Origin: Candidatus Delongbacteria bacterium
GTDB taxonomy: Bacteria > UBA4055
NCBI GenBank assembly: GCA_022013635.1
Contig: JAKLPX010000067.1
Location: 1 to 6,700 of the forward strand
Direction of reading: 5' to 3'
Length of the DNA stretch: 6,700 nucleotides
Below, piece after piece: positions 1 to 6,700 of the stretch. Under the pieces are notes generated by a model. That model was not told where the DNA came from and did no database searches. It saw nothing but the letters and a program-made list of their open reading frames with translations. The position numbers were made by a program, and so were the translations under genes. Position 1 is the stretch's first letter, and the number at the start of each line of letters is the position of its first letter.

Positions 1-59
1 TAGAAAAATAATGTAATTGATAATAAAGGCAAAAATAATAAAGGTTTCTTCCTTCGCAT
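1..59 (-). CDS. N-terminal fragment of a small membrane-anchored or exported protein (cut by window edge)
   Basis: An ATG at 57-59 opens a frame that stays open for 19 codons to the left edge. It reads as a basic start (MRRKKP) followed by a strongly hydrophobic stretch (LLFLPLLSITLFF). That is the pattern of a signal peptide or single N-terminal membrane anchor. A good Shine-Dalgarno, AAGGA at 65-69, lies 5 bases upstream. The start is 26 bp beyond the enolase stop with no terminator between, so it is probably the next gene of the same transcript. In many bacteria a short septum-formation initiator (FtsB/DivIC family) with just such a start follows eno, which makes that a reasonable guess. 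A lipoprotein or other secreted protein is equally possible, because the diagnostic part is outside the window. Confidence 0.55.
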   Translation of the reverse strand, partial: MRRKKPLLFLPLLSITLFF

Positions 60-64
60 CAAGT

Positions 65-69
65 TCCTT
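65..69 (-). promoter_or_regulatory. Ribosome binding site of the partial left-edge gene
   Basis: AAGGA on the minus strand, 5 bases before the ATG at 57-59. It is the main support for calling the short edge ORF a real gene start. Confidence 0.5.
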
Positions 70-85
70 AGTATAATACAGTTTG

Positions 86-1398
<1,313 letters not shown>

Positions 1399-1404
1399 AA
1401 TATT

Positions 1405-2049
1405 TTATTTATCTTCTGTTTTCTCTGTTTTGTCTGCTTCTTCTGCTTCTTGTTTAGGCGCAAAAGAGCTTTGAGCCCATTTTGTGTATCCTGATAAGTC
1501 CACCACGCTGGAGGCGCCCTTTTTTTTATATAAATCCTCAACTCCGGCAGATGTTGTCTTTGCATAAACGGAATAGACTGATTTTCTGTAGTATTCTATA
1601 GAATTTTCTATCCTTGCATTAATGAAATTATCCCTAAAATTATTATCAACGGCGTCAGGTATAAATTCGACTCTGTCTAAAAAACTTACTCCGTAAAACA
1701 TAATAAAAAACGCCATGATACAAAATCCTTTCAGCAAACCGGCAAAAAAACCCAGCATTTTATCGGCAGATGTATATTCGTATTCGGGGATTTTTGTAAT
1801 TTTGCTTAATACAAATGTCAGGATCAAAAAAATAATTAATAAACTGGAAATTACTCCGATGATAGCCGCTAATAAATCAGGCATAAAAGCAATCAGCTTT
1901 TCCTTTATGAAAATCGCCGAACTCGGCATAATCACAAGGGTCAGCACAATTTTTTCAATCGAAAATTTGTAATTCACTATACCTCTGTTTTTCCCGTTTA
2001 TAGCGACAAAAAACATCAAAATTAAAATTACAAAAGGCATCAGATTCAT
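1405..2049 (-). CDS. CvpA-family integral membrane protein, divergent, with charged C-terminal tail
   Basis: A 214-residue protein with about four hydrophobic segments, roughly residues 4-18, 31-49, 59-83 and 99-123. A polar cytoplasmic-looking region follows, ending in a Glu/Lys-rich tail (from about 200). The stretch SADKMLGFFAGLLKG (94-108) just before the last hydrophobic segment matches the CvpA-family pattern of ADR-hydrophobic-LGxxxGxxKG. The NRGI after the first segment fits the family's usual G-x-x-RG turn. CvpA was named for colicin V production; its family is widespread and linked to envelope function without a settled biochemical role. The frame also opens at a GTG (2053-2055), which overlaps the previous gene's TGA stop. 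I prefer ATG 2047-2049 because AGGAAG sits 7 bases before it but only 1 base before the GTG. It ends 17 bp before eno. Family assignment is moderately sure; function is not inferred. Confidence 0.72.
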   Translation of the reverse strand: MNLMPFVILILMFFVAINGKNRGIVNYKFSIEKIVLTLVIMPSSAIFIKEKLIAFMPDLLAAIIGVISSLLIIFLILTFVLSKITKIPEYEYTSADKMLGFFAGLLKGFCIMAFFIMFYGVSFLDRVEFIPDAVDNNFRDNFINARIENSIEYYRKSVYSVYAKTTSAGVEDLYKKKGASSVVDLSGYTKWAQSSFAPKQEAEEADKTEKTEDK

Positions 2050-2051
2050 TT

Positions 2052-3065
2052 TCACTCTTCCTTATTTAACATTCCATTAACTTTTTCAATAAAATCTCCA
2101 ATTACCGATTTTTTCAACATCCCTCCGCTCAATATAGTTTTCGGAGAATCTATAATCAAAAATCCCAACTGCTCGTTTAATTCGGATATTCGGATATTAG
2201 AGAGCTTATTTATCCTTAACAACGAGAGTATATGATATATCTCAATAAAATTCTTAAATGTCAAGAAATCATAATTAATAATTCTTTGACACTTTTGCCT
2301 TAATTCTACGATTTTTACTTCATTTAGTACCATATTTTGTTTAGAAATTTTTTCAAGTTCGTCAAGTAATTTATTAAAATCGGAAACGATATCCTTCTGT
2401 TTTTTTGAAAAGGAATCTTTATTCGTGATTAATATCAAATCCTGTTCACTCAATGAAAAATAATCTTTTTTAGACAGCATATTATTTTCAAGCGAACCTA
2501 TAATTTCGCTAAACTCGCCGTTAAGCCTTGGAGCGGGAAGAGTCAATACTGAAAAGCATTTTACTCCCGAACCGAAATAATCAAGCTTTGAGGTGTGGTA
2601 ATTGCCGCTGTTATCTTTTGACAAATCCGCTTTGTCGAACAGACCTTCAAAACTAATACAGTTATTATAAGCTTTCTTTATACTTCTGCCGCATTCATGA
2701 GAAAAAAAAGTTAAGTGGTCAATATAATTGGTCAAAAGAAAAGATTTGAATTCTTTATTATAATAAAGCCTCATTTTTGATAACATATCATTTCTTTTGT
2801 CAGGCAGAATTCTGAATTTCTGCAGCCACAATATTTCGCTTTGATCAATATGGGAAAGATCCCTTTTTACGATCGCTCCGCATAAAATATATCCTTCAAG
2901 AATATTATCAACTTTTTTTTCTACTTCCTTAAACGAATTGAATTCTGCGGAAGTAGGGAAATTGATAGATTTAAAATTTCTTGATATCCTCACTGAAGAA
3001 TATAGCGAAACAGCGTTATCGTCCGATCCAAACCAAAAAGGAATTTTTCCGATCAGATTATACAT
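2052..3065 (-). CDS. Divergent McsB-like (ATP:guanido phosphotransferase fold) protein, predicted pseudokinase
   Basis: A 337-residue soluble protein without membrane segments. It can be laid along bacterial protein-arginine kinase McsB over nearly its full length (McsB is about 360 residues). SSVRISRNFKSINFPT (23-38) matches McsB SSRIRLARNFEHIRFPT. LSHIDQSEILWLQKFRILPD (70-89) matches the PLEKRVLVEKHLISP region. TNYIDHLTF (112-120) sits where McsB has the NEEDHIRI loop. TSKLDYFGSGVK (158-169) sits where McsB has TSCPTNVGTGLR, followed in register by a TLPAPRL/HLPALVL match. The fold is kept but the chemistry is not: the NEEDH glutamates are Tyr114 and Ile115, the active-site Cys is Lys160, the GTGLR Arg is Lys169, one ATP-binding Arg of SSRxR is Ser24, and the GEG loop is absent near 200-210. 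I infer an inactive scaffold or regulatory protein. Its ATG overlaps the lipA end by 8 bp and has a strong SD. Alignment is by eye from memory; remote but consistent. Confidence 0.68.
   Translation of the reverse strand: MYNLIGKIPFWFGSDDNAVSLYSSVRISRNFKSINFPTSAEFNSFKEVEKKVDNILEGYILCGAIVKRDLSHIDQSEILWLQKFRILPDKRNDMLSKMRLYYNKEFKSFLLTNYIDHLTFFSHECGRSIKKAYNNCISFEGLFDKADLSKDNSGNYHTSKLDYFGSGVKCFSVLTLPAPRLNGEFSEIIGSLENNMLSKKDYFSLSEQDLILITNKDSFSKKQKDIVSDFNKLLDELEKISKQNMVLNEVKIVELRQKCQRIINYDFLTFKNFIEIYHILSLLRINKLSNIRISELNEQLGFLIIDSPKTILSGGMLKKSVIGDFIEKVNGMLNKEE
2057..2062 (-). promoter_or_regulatory. Ribosome binding site that decides the CvpA-like start
   Basis: AGGAAG on the minus strand. Spacing is 7 bases to the ATG at 2047-2049, which is normal, but only 1 base to the alternative GTG at 2053-2055, which is too close. 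The site lies inside the last codons of the upstream gene, consistent with translational coupling. Confidence 0.5.
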
Positions 3066-3948
3066 TAGATGTATCCCTCCTTATACTTGAAATTATTTCT
3101 GCGGCGTTATAGGAACTCCTCGTAAAAGGAGAAGCGTACACATGATTTAAACCGAAAGATTTTGCAAATTCGGTAAATTTATCGAACCATTCTAAAGAGA
3201 GATAAGCTTCTACCGCAATATTGTTCTTAGACGGCCTTAGATATTGTCCGCATGTAAAAATATCAATTTCAGCTTCGGATAAATCCTGCAATAATCGCTT
3301 AAGCTGTTGTTCGGTCTCTCCCAATCCGACCATGATTCCGGACTTAGTAAGAATTGTTCTGTCATCCCTCTTTATTCCTTTCAAAAAATCAATTGATCTT
3401 TTATAGTCCGCCTGAGGTCTGACCTTTTGATATAATTCCTGTACGGTTTCGACATTATGATTATAGATATCCGGTTTTGCATCGGAAACTCTTTTCCTAT
3501 CCTCTTCTTTTCCTTTAAAATCAGGAGTCAATACTTCAATTGTGGTGCTTGTGAGTCCTCTGACGGCTTTTATGGTTTCTGCAAAATGACTTGAACCTCC
3601 GTCCGGTAAATCGTCTCTTGTAACAGATGTTATAACAACATGATTTAATCCGAGCTTTTTTACCATTTCGGCAATGTGACAGGGTTCTTGAGAATCAAGT
3701 CGTTCGGGCGTTTGGTAAGTAATATTGCAAAATGCACAGTTTCTTGAACATTTATCGCCCATAATCATAAAAGTTGCCGTCTTTTTTTTACCGAAACATT
3801 CCGAGAGATTAGGGCATTTGGCTTCTTCGCAAACAGTATGCAGATTATTTTTTCGAAGCTCTTTTTTTAAATTCATTACTTCGGAATTATGTTTAAAGTC
3901 AATCTTTATCCAATCGGGCAGATTTCTTTTATGATTTCTCTTCTCCAT
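3058..3948 (-). CDS. lipA: Lipoyl synthase, radical SAM
   Basis: Inserts two sulfur atoms at C6 and C8 of the octanoyl chain on lipoyl-domain proteins (E2 subunits of pyruvate and 2-oxoglutarate dehydrogenases, glycine cleavage H protein). It is cytoplasmic and carries two [4Fe-4S] clusters. All cluster ligands are visible. The auxiliary cluster is held by Cys40, Cys45 and Cys51 (CEEAKCPNLSEC) plus the Ser of the C-terminal RSSY motif (277-280). The radical SAM cluster is held by Cys67, Cys71 and Cys74 (CSRNCAFC). Also present are TPDFKG (161-166) and the NHNVETV segment (183-189) typical of LipA. The 296 residues are a normal full length. The ATG follows a modest AAGGT by 8 bases. The gene starts 36 bp after the histidine kinase stop and overlaps the next gene by 8 bp. 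No lipB or lplA octanoyl/lipoyl transferase gene is in the window, so substrate supply is encoded elsewhere. Confidence 0.97.
   Translation of the reverse strand: MEKRNHKRNLPDWIKIDFKHNSEVMNLKKELRKNNLHTVCEEAKCPNLSECFGKKKTATFMIMGDKCSRNCAFCNITYQTPERLDSQEPCHIAEMVKKLGLNHVVITSVTRDDLPDGGSSHFAETIKAVRGLTSTTIEVLTPDFKGKEEDRKRVSDAKPDIYNHNVETVQELYQKVRPQADYKRSIDFLKGIKRDDRTILTKSGIMVGLGETEQQLKRLLQDLSEAEIDIFTCGQYLRPSKNNIAVEAYLSLEWFDKFTEFAKSFGLNHVYASPFTRSSYNAAEIISSIRRDTSNV
3076..3082 (-). promoter_or_regulatory. Strong ribosome binding site of the McsB-like gene, inside lipA
   Basis: AAGGAGG on the minus strand, 10 bases before the ATG at 3063-3065 and inside the last codons of lipA. It is the closest match in the window to the ideal Shine-Dalgarno. 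It supports the chosen start and real translation of a poorly conserved gene. Confidence 0.65.
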
Positions 3949-3956
3949 TATATAGT

Positions 3957-3961
3957 ACCTT
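3957..3961 (-). promoter_or_regulatory. Probable ribosome binding site of lipA
   Basis: AAGGT on the minus strand, 8 bases before the lipA ATG, in the 36-bp gap after the kinase gene. It is a moderate match. I see no further signal in this gap. Confidence 0.4.
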
Positions 3962-3984
3962 GTAAACTTTTACGGAAGTCATAA

Positions 3985-5136
3985 TTACCTTTCTGAAATC
4001 ATATTTTTATCGAATTTCGGAAAGTAAAGTTTGAATTCCGTACCGACATCGGGAGTGGATTCAATATCTATGAAACCTCCAAACTGCTTAACTATATTGT
4101 AAACAATAGTAAGTCCCAGTCCGATTCCTATGCTTTTATCTTTCATAGAAAAAAATGGCTGGAAAATTTGTTTTACGGTTGAACTGTCCATACCGATCCC
4201 GGTATCTTTTATCGAGATTTTAAAATAATTATTTTTATCGTCGCTGTTTATAAATCTTGATAATTCCTCGGATTTGACGAAATCATGAATTCCTATTTCA
4301 AGCATACCGCCCCATTGTTTCACATCCGGTCGCATAATCGTCATCGCGTGATTTGCGTTTATAGCTAAATTTAATATTACCTGTTCCAACTGTGTAAAAT
4401 CCGCATAAACGGACGATTTGCTTGTTGGGTTTATTACGACGATCTTTACGCTTTTATCAAATGTATTTGAGCAGATTTTAATTATATATTTTAAGACTTC
4501 TGCGACCTCGACATTTTCAAACACAGTATTTTGTTTTTTGGATAATGTGAGCAGTCTTTGAACGATAACTCCAGCTTTTTGTCCGTACTGTTCCATTATA
4601 TCAAGATATTCGGAAAGATGATCTTTAGAGATTTCCGAATTTCTGTCAATTTCGTATTTTAAAATTGATACTACTCCGACAATTCCGCTTAAAATATTAT
4701 TAAAATCATGCGCAATACCGCCGGTCAAAGTTCCAATAATCTCAATTTTTTGATCTTGGATCAATTGCTCTTCTTTCTTTTTCAGTTCAGTGATATCGTT
4801 AATAAAGATTATGCTTCCCTTTACCCCGCTCGCTGTCAAAGGAAAGAGATGTATGTTTAAATTCCTCTTTTCGCCGTTTATAAAAGGTTCGCGACAAATC
4901 TCAATATGCCCACCGCTCCGATCAACTAATTTTAACAATTCGTCTTTGTAAATCCCGAGATTCGGAACTGTTTTCCAAATTTCTCCGCCTTTTTTTAGAG
5001 AATTGGGAGCGTCCGCGTATTTTTCCGCAGTTCTGTTCCACAGTGTAATTTTACCATGACTGTCAACGGCTATGATTCCCGAAGGCATAGACTCAAAGAT
5101 GTTTAACAGGTAATTCTGAAGGTATATGTTTTTCAT
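3985..5136 (-). CDS. Soluble PAS-domain sensor histidine kinase (NtrB-like H-box)
   Basis: A 383-residue two-component sensor kinase without membrane segments, so it probably senses a cytoplasmic signal. An N-terminal PAS domain (about 10-115, containing SGIIAVDSHGKITLWN) runs into a short coiled helix rich in Lys/Glu (KKKEEQL). The H-box GGIAHDFNNILSGI has phospho-acceptor His143, and the HDFNN form is typical of NtrB/HPK4-like kinases. The ATPase domain follows: N-box EQVILNLAINANHAM, G1 box DTGIGMD, F-box IFQPFFSMK and G2 box GIGLGLTIV. All catalytic boxes are intact. There is no receiver domain and no response regulator gene in the window. The frame also opens at a TTG (5158-5160) inside the upstream gene. 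I chose ATG 5134-5136 because AGGCGG lies 6 bases before it and the start then falls 13 bp after the upstream TAG. Ligand and partner are unknown. Confidence 0.93.
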   Translation of the reverse strand: MKNIYLQNYLLNIFESMPSGIIAVDSHGKITLWNRTAEKYADAPNSLKKGGEIWKTVPNLGIYKDELLKLVDRSGGHIEICREPFINGEKRNLNIHLFPLTASGVKGSIIFINDITELKKKEEQLIQDQKIEIIGTLTGGIAHDFNNILSGIVGVVSILKYEIDRNSEISKDHLSEYLDIMEQYGQKAGVIVQRLLTLSKKQNTVFENVEVAEVLKYIIKICSNTFDKSVKIVVINPTSKSSVYADFTQLEQVILNLAINANHAMTIMRPDVKQWGGMLEIGIHDFVKSEELSRFINSDDKNNYFKISIKDTGIGMDSSTVKQIFQPFFSMKDKSIGIGLGLTIVYNIVKQFGGFIDIESTPDVGTEFKLYFPKFDKNMISER

Positions 5137-5142
5137 AATGCG

Positions 5143-5148
5143 CCGCCT
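5143..5148 (-). promoter_or_regulatory. Ribosome binding site that decides the histidine kinase start
   Basis: AGGCGG on the minus strand, one mismatch from AGGAGG, 6 bases before ATG 5134-5136 and within the 13-bp gap after the upstream TAG stop. It favours this ATG over the in-frame TTG at 5158-5160. Confidence 0.45.
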
Positions 5149-5149
5149 G

Positions 5150-6613
5150 CTAATTTTCAAGTTCTCTGAAATAGTTTTTTATCTTTATTTTATATTTGTT
5201 TGTGTAACCGTCTTTTAAAGATCTTATTAACATTTCCTGAAGATTCTGATCGAATTTAATTTCTATTTTCCCCGGATCTATAGCTTTATTATTCCCGACT
5301 TTACTTTCTCTTTTATTATCATATTTCTCTCTTTTGACCGATTCGATGGCGTCGAGAAGCTTGTCTAAAACCTGATTTTGTTTAGATATTAAAGATTCGT
5401 CAAGATTTTTATCTTTCAGTTGTTTTTCAACTTCTTTCATTGCATCGCCAATATTACCGAGTCTCTTTCCTAAACCGGAATTATTGGAAGCCCCCGATTG
5501 AGAATTGCCGAAAGCTCCGTTTTTCTGAGATCCGGAATTACCGGGTTGCCCATCCTGACCGGCTTGTCCCTGTCCGCCCAAACCACCCTGTTCCATTCCA
5601 CAACCGGGCGATCCATCCTGTCCGGGACTGCCGTCCTGTCCCGGTTGAGCAGACTGACCCATACTTGACTGCATTTTCATCAACGCATTATATAATTGTG
5701 CCTGTTCCACAGCTAATCTATTCATCATCTCCTGCATTTGAGACATTCCCATCTGTCCTGAATTTGACTTCATGGATGAAGTCTGAGAATTGAGCTGTGA
5801 CTGCATTTTTGCCAGTTCTTCCATTTTTTTCAGCATTTCTTCCAAACCGGACGGCGAATCGGATCTGCTCAATTCTTCGCTCGCATCTGACAATAATACG
5901 GTAAGATAATTAATCCCGCCCATCAGAAAATTATTTCTTTCATAAGAGAAAGAGAAATATCTGTTCGAGAAAATGCTTGAAATATTATTGAATATTTCGT
6001 TTATCCTTCCTATCTGAGCTATTATTTTTTTATTAATGAAGAAGGTTTTTTTCGAGATTTTAAATATCTTTTCGCTTATACTTTCAAAACCGGAATTCAG
6101 TCTGGAGAATCTTTTTATAATGTCCGAAGAATGCGAGGAACCTGCCGAAATATCCTTTGAAAATTTTTTTAATATTTCTATTTCTCTTGAGACCAGCAAT
6201 AAATCGCTTATAACAGAATCTATATCCTTTTTCAATTCGTCTTTCTGTTTATCGAGCATATCTTTTTTAAAATCCGAAAGTTTTTCTTTAGTATTAAGTA
6301 GTTTCGAAGATATCTCAGTTCCTGTTTTTTTCGCTTTGACACCGTCCGATTCATCTATTTGTTTTAAAATATCGGAAAAATCGTTATTTAATTTTTTATT
6401 TTCAAGGTCGGAAACGATCTCTTCTAATTTACCGATTTTGGCGTCTTTAGCCAGATTTTTTAATTCTCCCTCAAAAAAATTATAAGAAGTTTCTATTTTC
6501 TTTTCTTTATACATCTGATCGTTTTTATCGGATTTAATCTCCGGGAGGGTTGAATTTACTTCATTCTGTCTTGTGATAAGATCGTCTATCTGTCTCATTA
6601 ATTTATCAAGCAT
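5150..6613 (-). CDS. C-terminal region of a DUF4175-type large helical protein (probably 5'-truncated or split)
   Basis: A 487-residue Lys/Glu/Ser-rich, largely alpha-helical protein. From residue 1 to about 270 it is amphipathic helix or coiled coil. Residues 270-320 are Met/Gln-rich (MQEMMNRLAVEQAQLYNALMK). Residues 319-382 are Gly/Gln/Ser/Pro low complexity. The end holds a conserved-looking block, LGNIGDAMKEVEKQLKDK followed by SKQNQVLDKLLDAIESVKREKY and DNKRES. This order, especially the helix ending in LLDA...S-x-[KR] and the following KRES, is that of DUF4175/low-complexity envelope proteins, usually far longer with N-terminal membrane helices. The terminal GYTNKYKIKIKNYFREL also fits. 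Function is unknown. The ATG at 6611-6613 is the first usable start, but it has no Shine-Dalgarno and family-like sequence continues upstream past it to an in-frame TAG, so this is probably not the native start. The stop is TAG, 13 bp before the kinase gene. Confidence 0.7.
   Translation of the reverse strand: MLDKLMRQIDDLITRQNEVNSTLPEIKSDKNDQMYKEKKIETSYNFFEGELKNLAKDAKIGKLEEIVSDLENKKLNNDFSDILKQIDESDGVKAKKTGTEISSKLLNTKEKLSDFKKDMLDKQKDELKKDIDSVISDLLLVSREIEILKKFSKDISAGSSHSSDIIKRFSRLNSGFESISEKIFKISKKTFFINKKIIAQIGRINEIFNNISSIFSNRYFSFSYERNNFLMGGINYLTVLLSDASEELSRSDSPSGLEEMLKKMEELAKMQSQLNSQTSSMKSNSGQMGMSQMQEMMNRLAVEQAQLYNALMKMQSSMGQSAQPGQDGSPGQDGSPGCGMEQGGLGGQGQAGQDGQPGNSGSQKNGAFGNSQSGASNNSGLGKRLGNIGDAMKEVEKQLKDKNLDESLISKQNQVLDKLLDAIESVKREKYDNKRESKVGNNKAIDPGKIEIKFDQNLQEMLIRSLKDGYTNKYKIKIKNYFRELEN
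5468..5659 (-). repeat. Gly/Gln/Ser low-complexity coding tract with tandem GQDGSP
   Basis: Encodes residues 319-382 of the DUF4175-type protein. The hexapeptide GQDGSP occurs twice in a row at 325-336 (5606-5641), and related GQxGQ units continue to about 356. Composition is clearly GC-richer than the flanking AT-rich sequence because of Gly and Pro codons. It is probably a flexible linker; such tracts vary in length between strains through slippage. Confidence 0.6.
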
Positions 6614-6700
6614 ATACTCGTTTTTTATCTGTTGCAGAATTTCGATTGATTTTTCGATACCTTCACTGAATTGATTCTACTGTTTTTTAAAATATTTAAA
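6614..6700 (-). pseudogene. Upstream continuation of the DUF4175-type reading frame, broken by an in-frame amber codon
   Basis: In the frame of the downstream ORF this stretch has 29 codons and one stop, TAG at 6677-6679. The 21 codons between the TAG and the ATG read NQFSEGIEKSIEILQQIK then NEY, and run without a break into MLDKLMRQIDDLITRQNEVN. This is the amphipathic, Glu/Lys/Leu pattern seen in DUF4175-type proteins just before their C-terminal half (of the type FLxxLERTLELLKxxQ-x4-LDELxxRLEEL-x2-RQEELN). The codons before the TAG (FKYFKKQ) also read as plausible helix. Either a nonsense change or nearby frameshift split the gene, or it is a sequencing error, or translation restarts internally. 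Confidence 0.45.

Noticed and set aside
41..69. Possible terminator hairpin after eno (AAGG...CCTT)
   Set aside because: Only about four pairs with poor extension and no T-run in the right place; the stretch is better explained as the RBS and start of the next gene.
71..79. Short palindrome GTATAATAC in the eno downstream gap
   Set aside because: Nine bases in AT-rich DNA is expected by chance; no second copy to suggest an operator.
3949..3984. Possible promoter (TTTACA and TACTATATA) before lipA
   Set aside because: The two boxes lie only a few bases apart, far from 17-bp spacing, and would leave no leader before the ATG.
5440..5793. 117-codon plus-strand ORF across the low-complexity tract
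   Set aside because: Pro/Arg/Val-rich shadow of the Gly/Gln tract, with no sensible domain pattern.
6036..6485. 149-codon plus-strand ORF antisense to the DUF4175-type gene
   Set aside because: Its Phe/Ser/Leu-rich composition is the mirror of Lys/Glu/Asp-rich coding on the other strand; no family resemblance and all neighbours are on the minus strand.
6677..6679. Amber codon recoding (pyrrolysine or read-through)
   Set aside because: TAG also ends the same ORF at 5150-5152 at a natural C-terminus, and nothing in the window suggests recoding machinery; mutation or frameshift is simpler.

Overview
The window is AT-rich bacterial DNA. Every gene I can support lies on the minus strand in one tight head-to-tail series. 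Transcription runs from 6700 down to 1: (1) the C-terminal part of a DUF4175-type large helical protein, (2) a soluble PAS histidine kinase, (3) lipoyl synthase LipA, (4) a divergent protein that I read as a catalytically dead relative of the protein-arginine kinase McsB, (5) a CvpA-family membrane protein, (6) enolase, and (7) the first 19 codons of a small membrane-anchored or exported protein cut by the left edge. Gaps are 36 bp or less, two junctions touch or overlap, and no convincing promoter or terminator is visible. One long operon is the simplest reading, with its promoter upstream of the window.

The enolase sequence ([20 protein letters not shown]), the DUF4175-type protein and the AT-rich bias point towards the Bacteroidota/Chlorobi/Ignavibacteria side of the FCB group or a related candidate phylum. 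This is an inference from family resemblance. No 16S rRNA or marker gene here settles it. TAA, TGA and TAG all end genes here, so the standard bacterial code applies.

Region by region: 5150-6700 holds the DUF4175-type C-terminal region, with an in-frame amber codon at 6677-6679 inside what still reads as family sequence. 3985-5136 is the kinase. 3058-3948 is lipA. 2052-3065 is the McsB-like protein, overlapping lipA by 8 bp. 1405-2049 is the CvpA-like protein and 86-1387 is enolase. Positions 1-59 are a partial gene.

The genes do not form one obvious pathway. Enolase (glycolysis) and LipA (cofactor for 2-oxoacid dehydrogenases) are both central carbon metabolism. The kinase, the CvpA-like protein and the DUF4175-type protein are signalling or envelope proteins. 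The point most worth attention is the McsB-like gene. It keeps the length and several landmarks of the guanido-kinase fold, but the catalytic glutamates, cysteine and key ATP-binding arginines are replaced, and none of the usual partners (mcsA, ctsR, clpC) is nearby.
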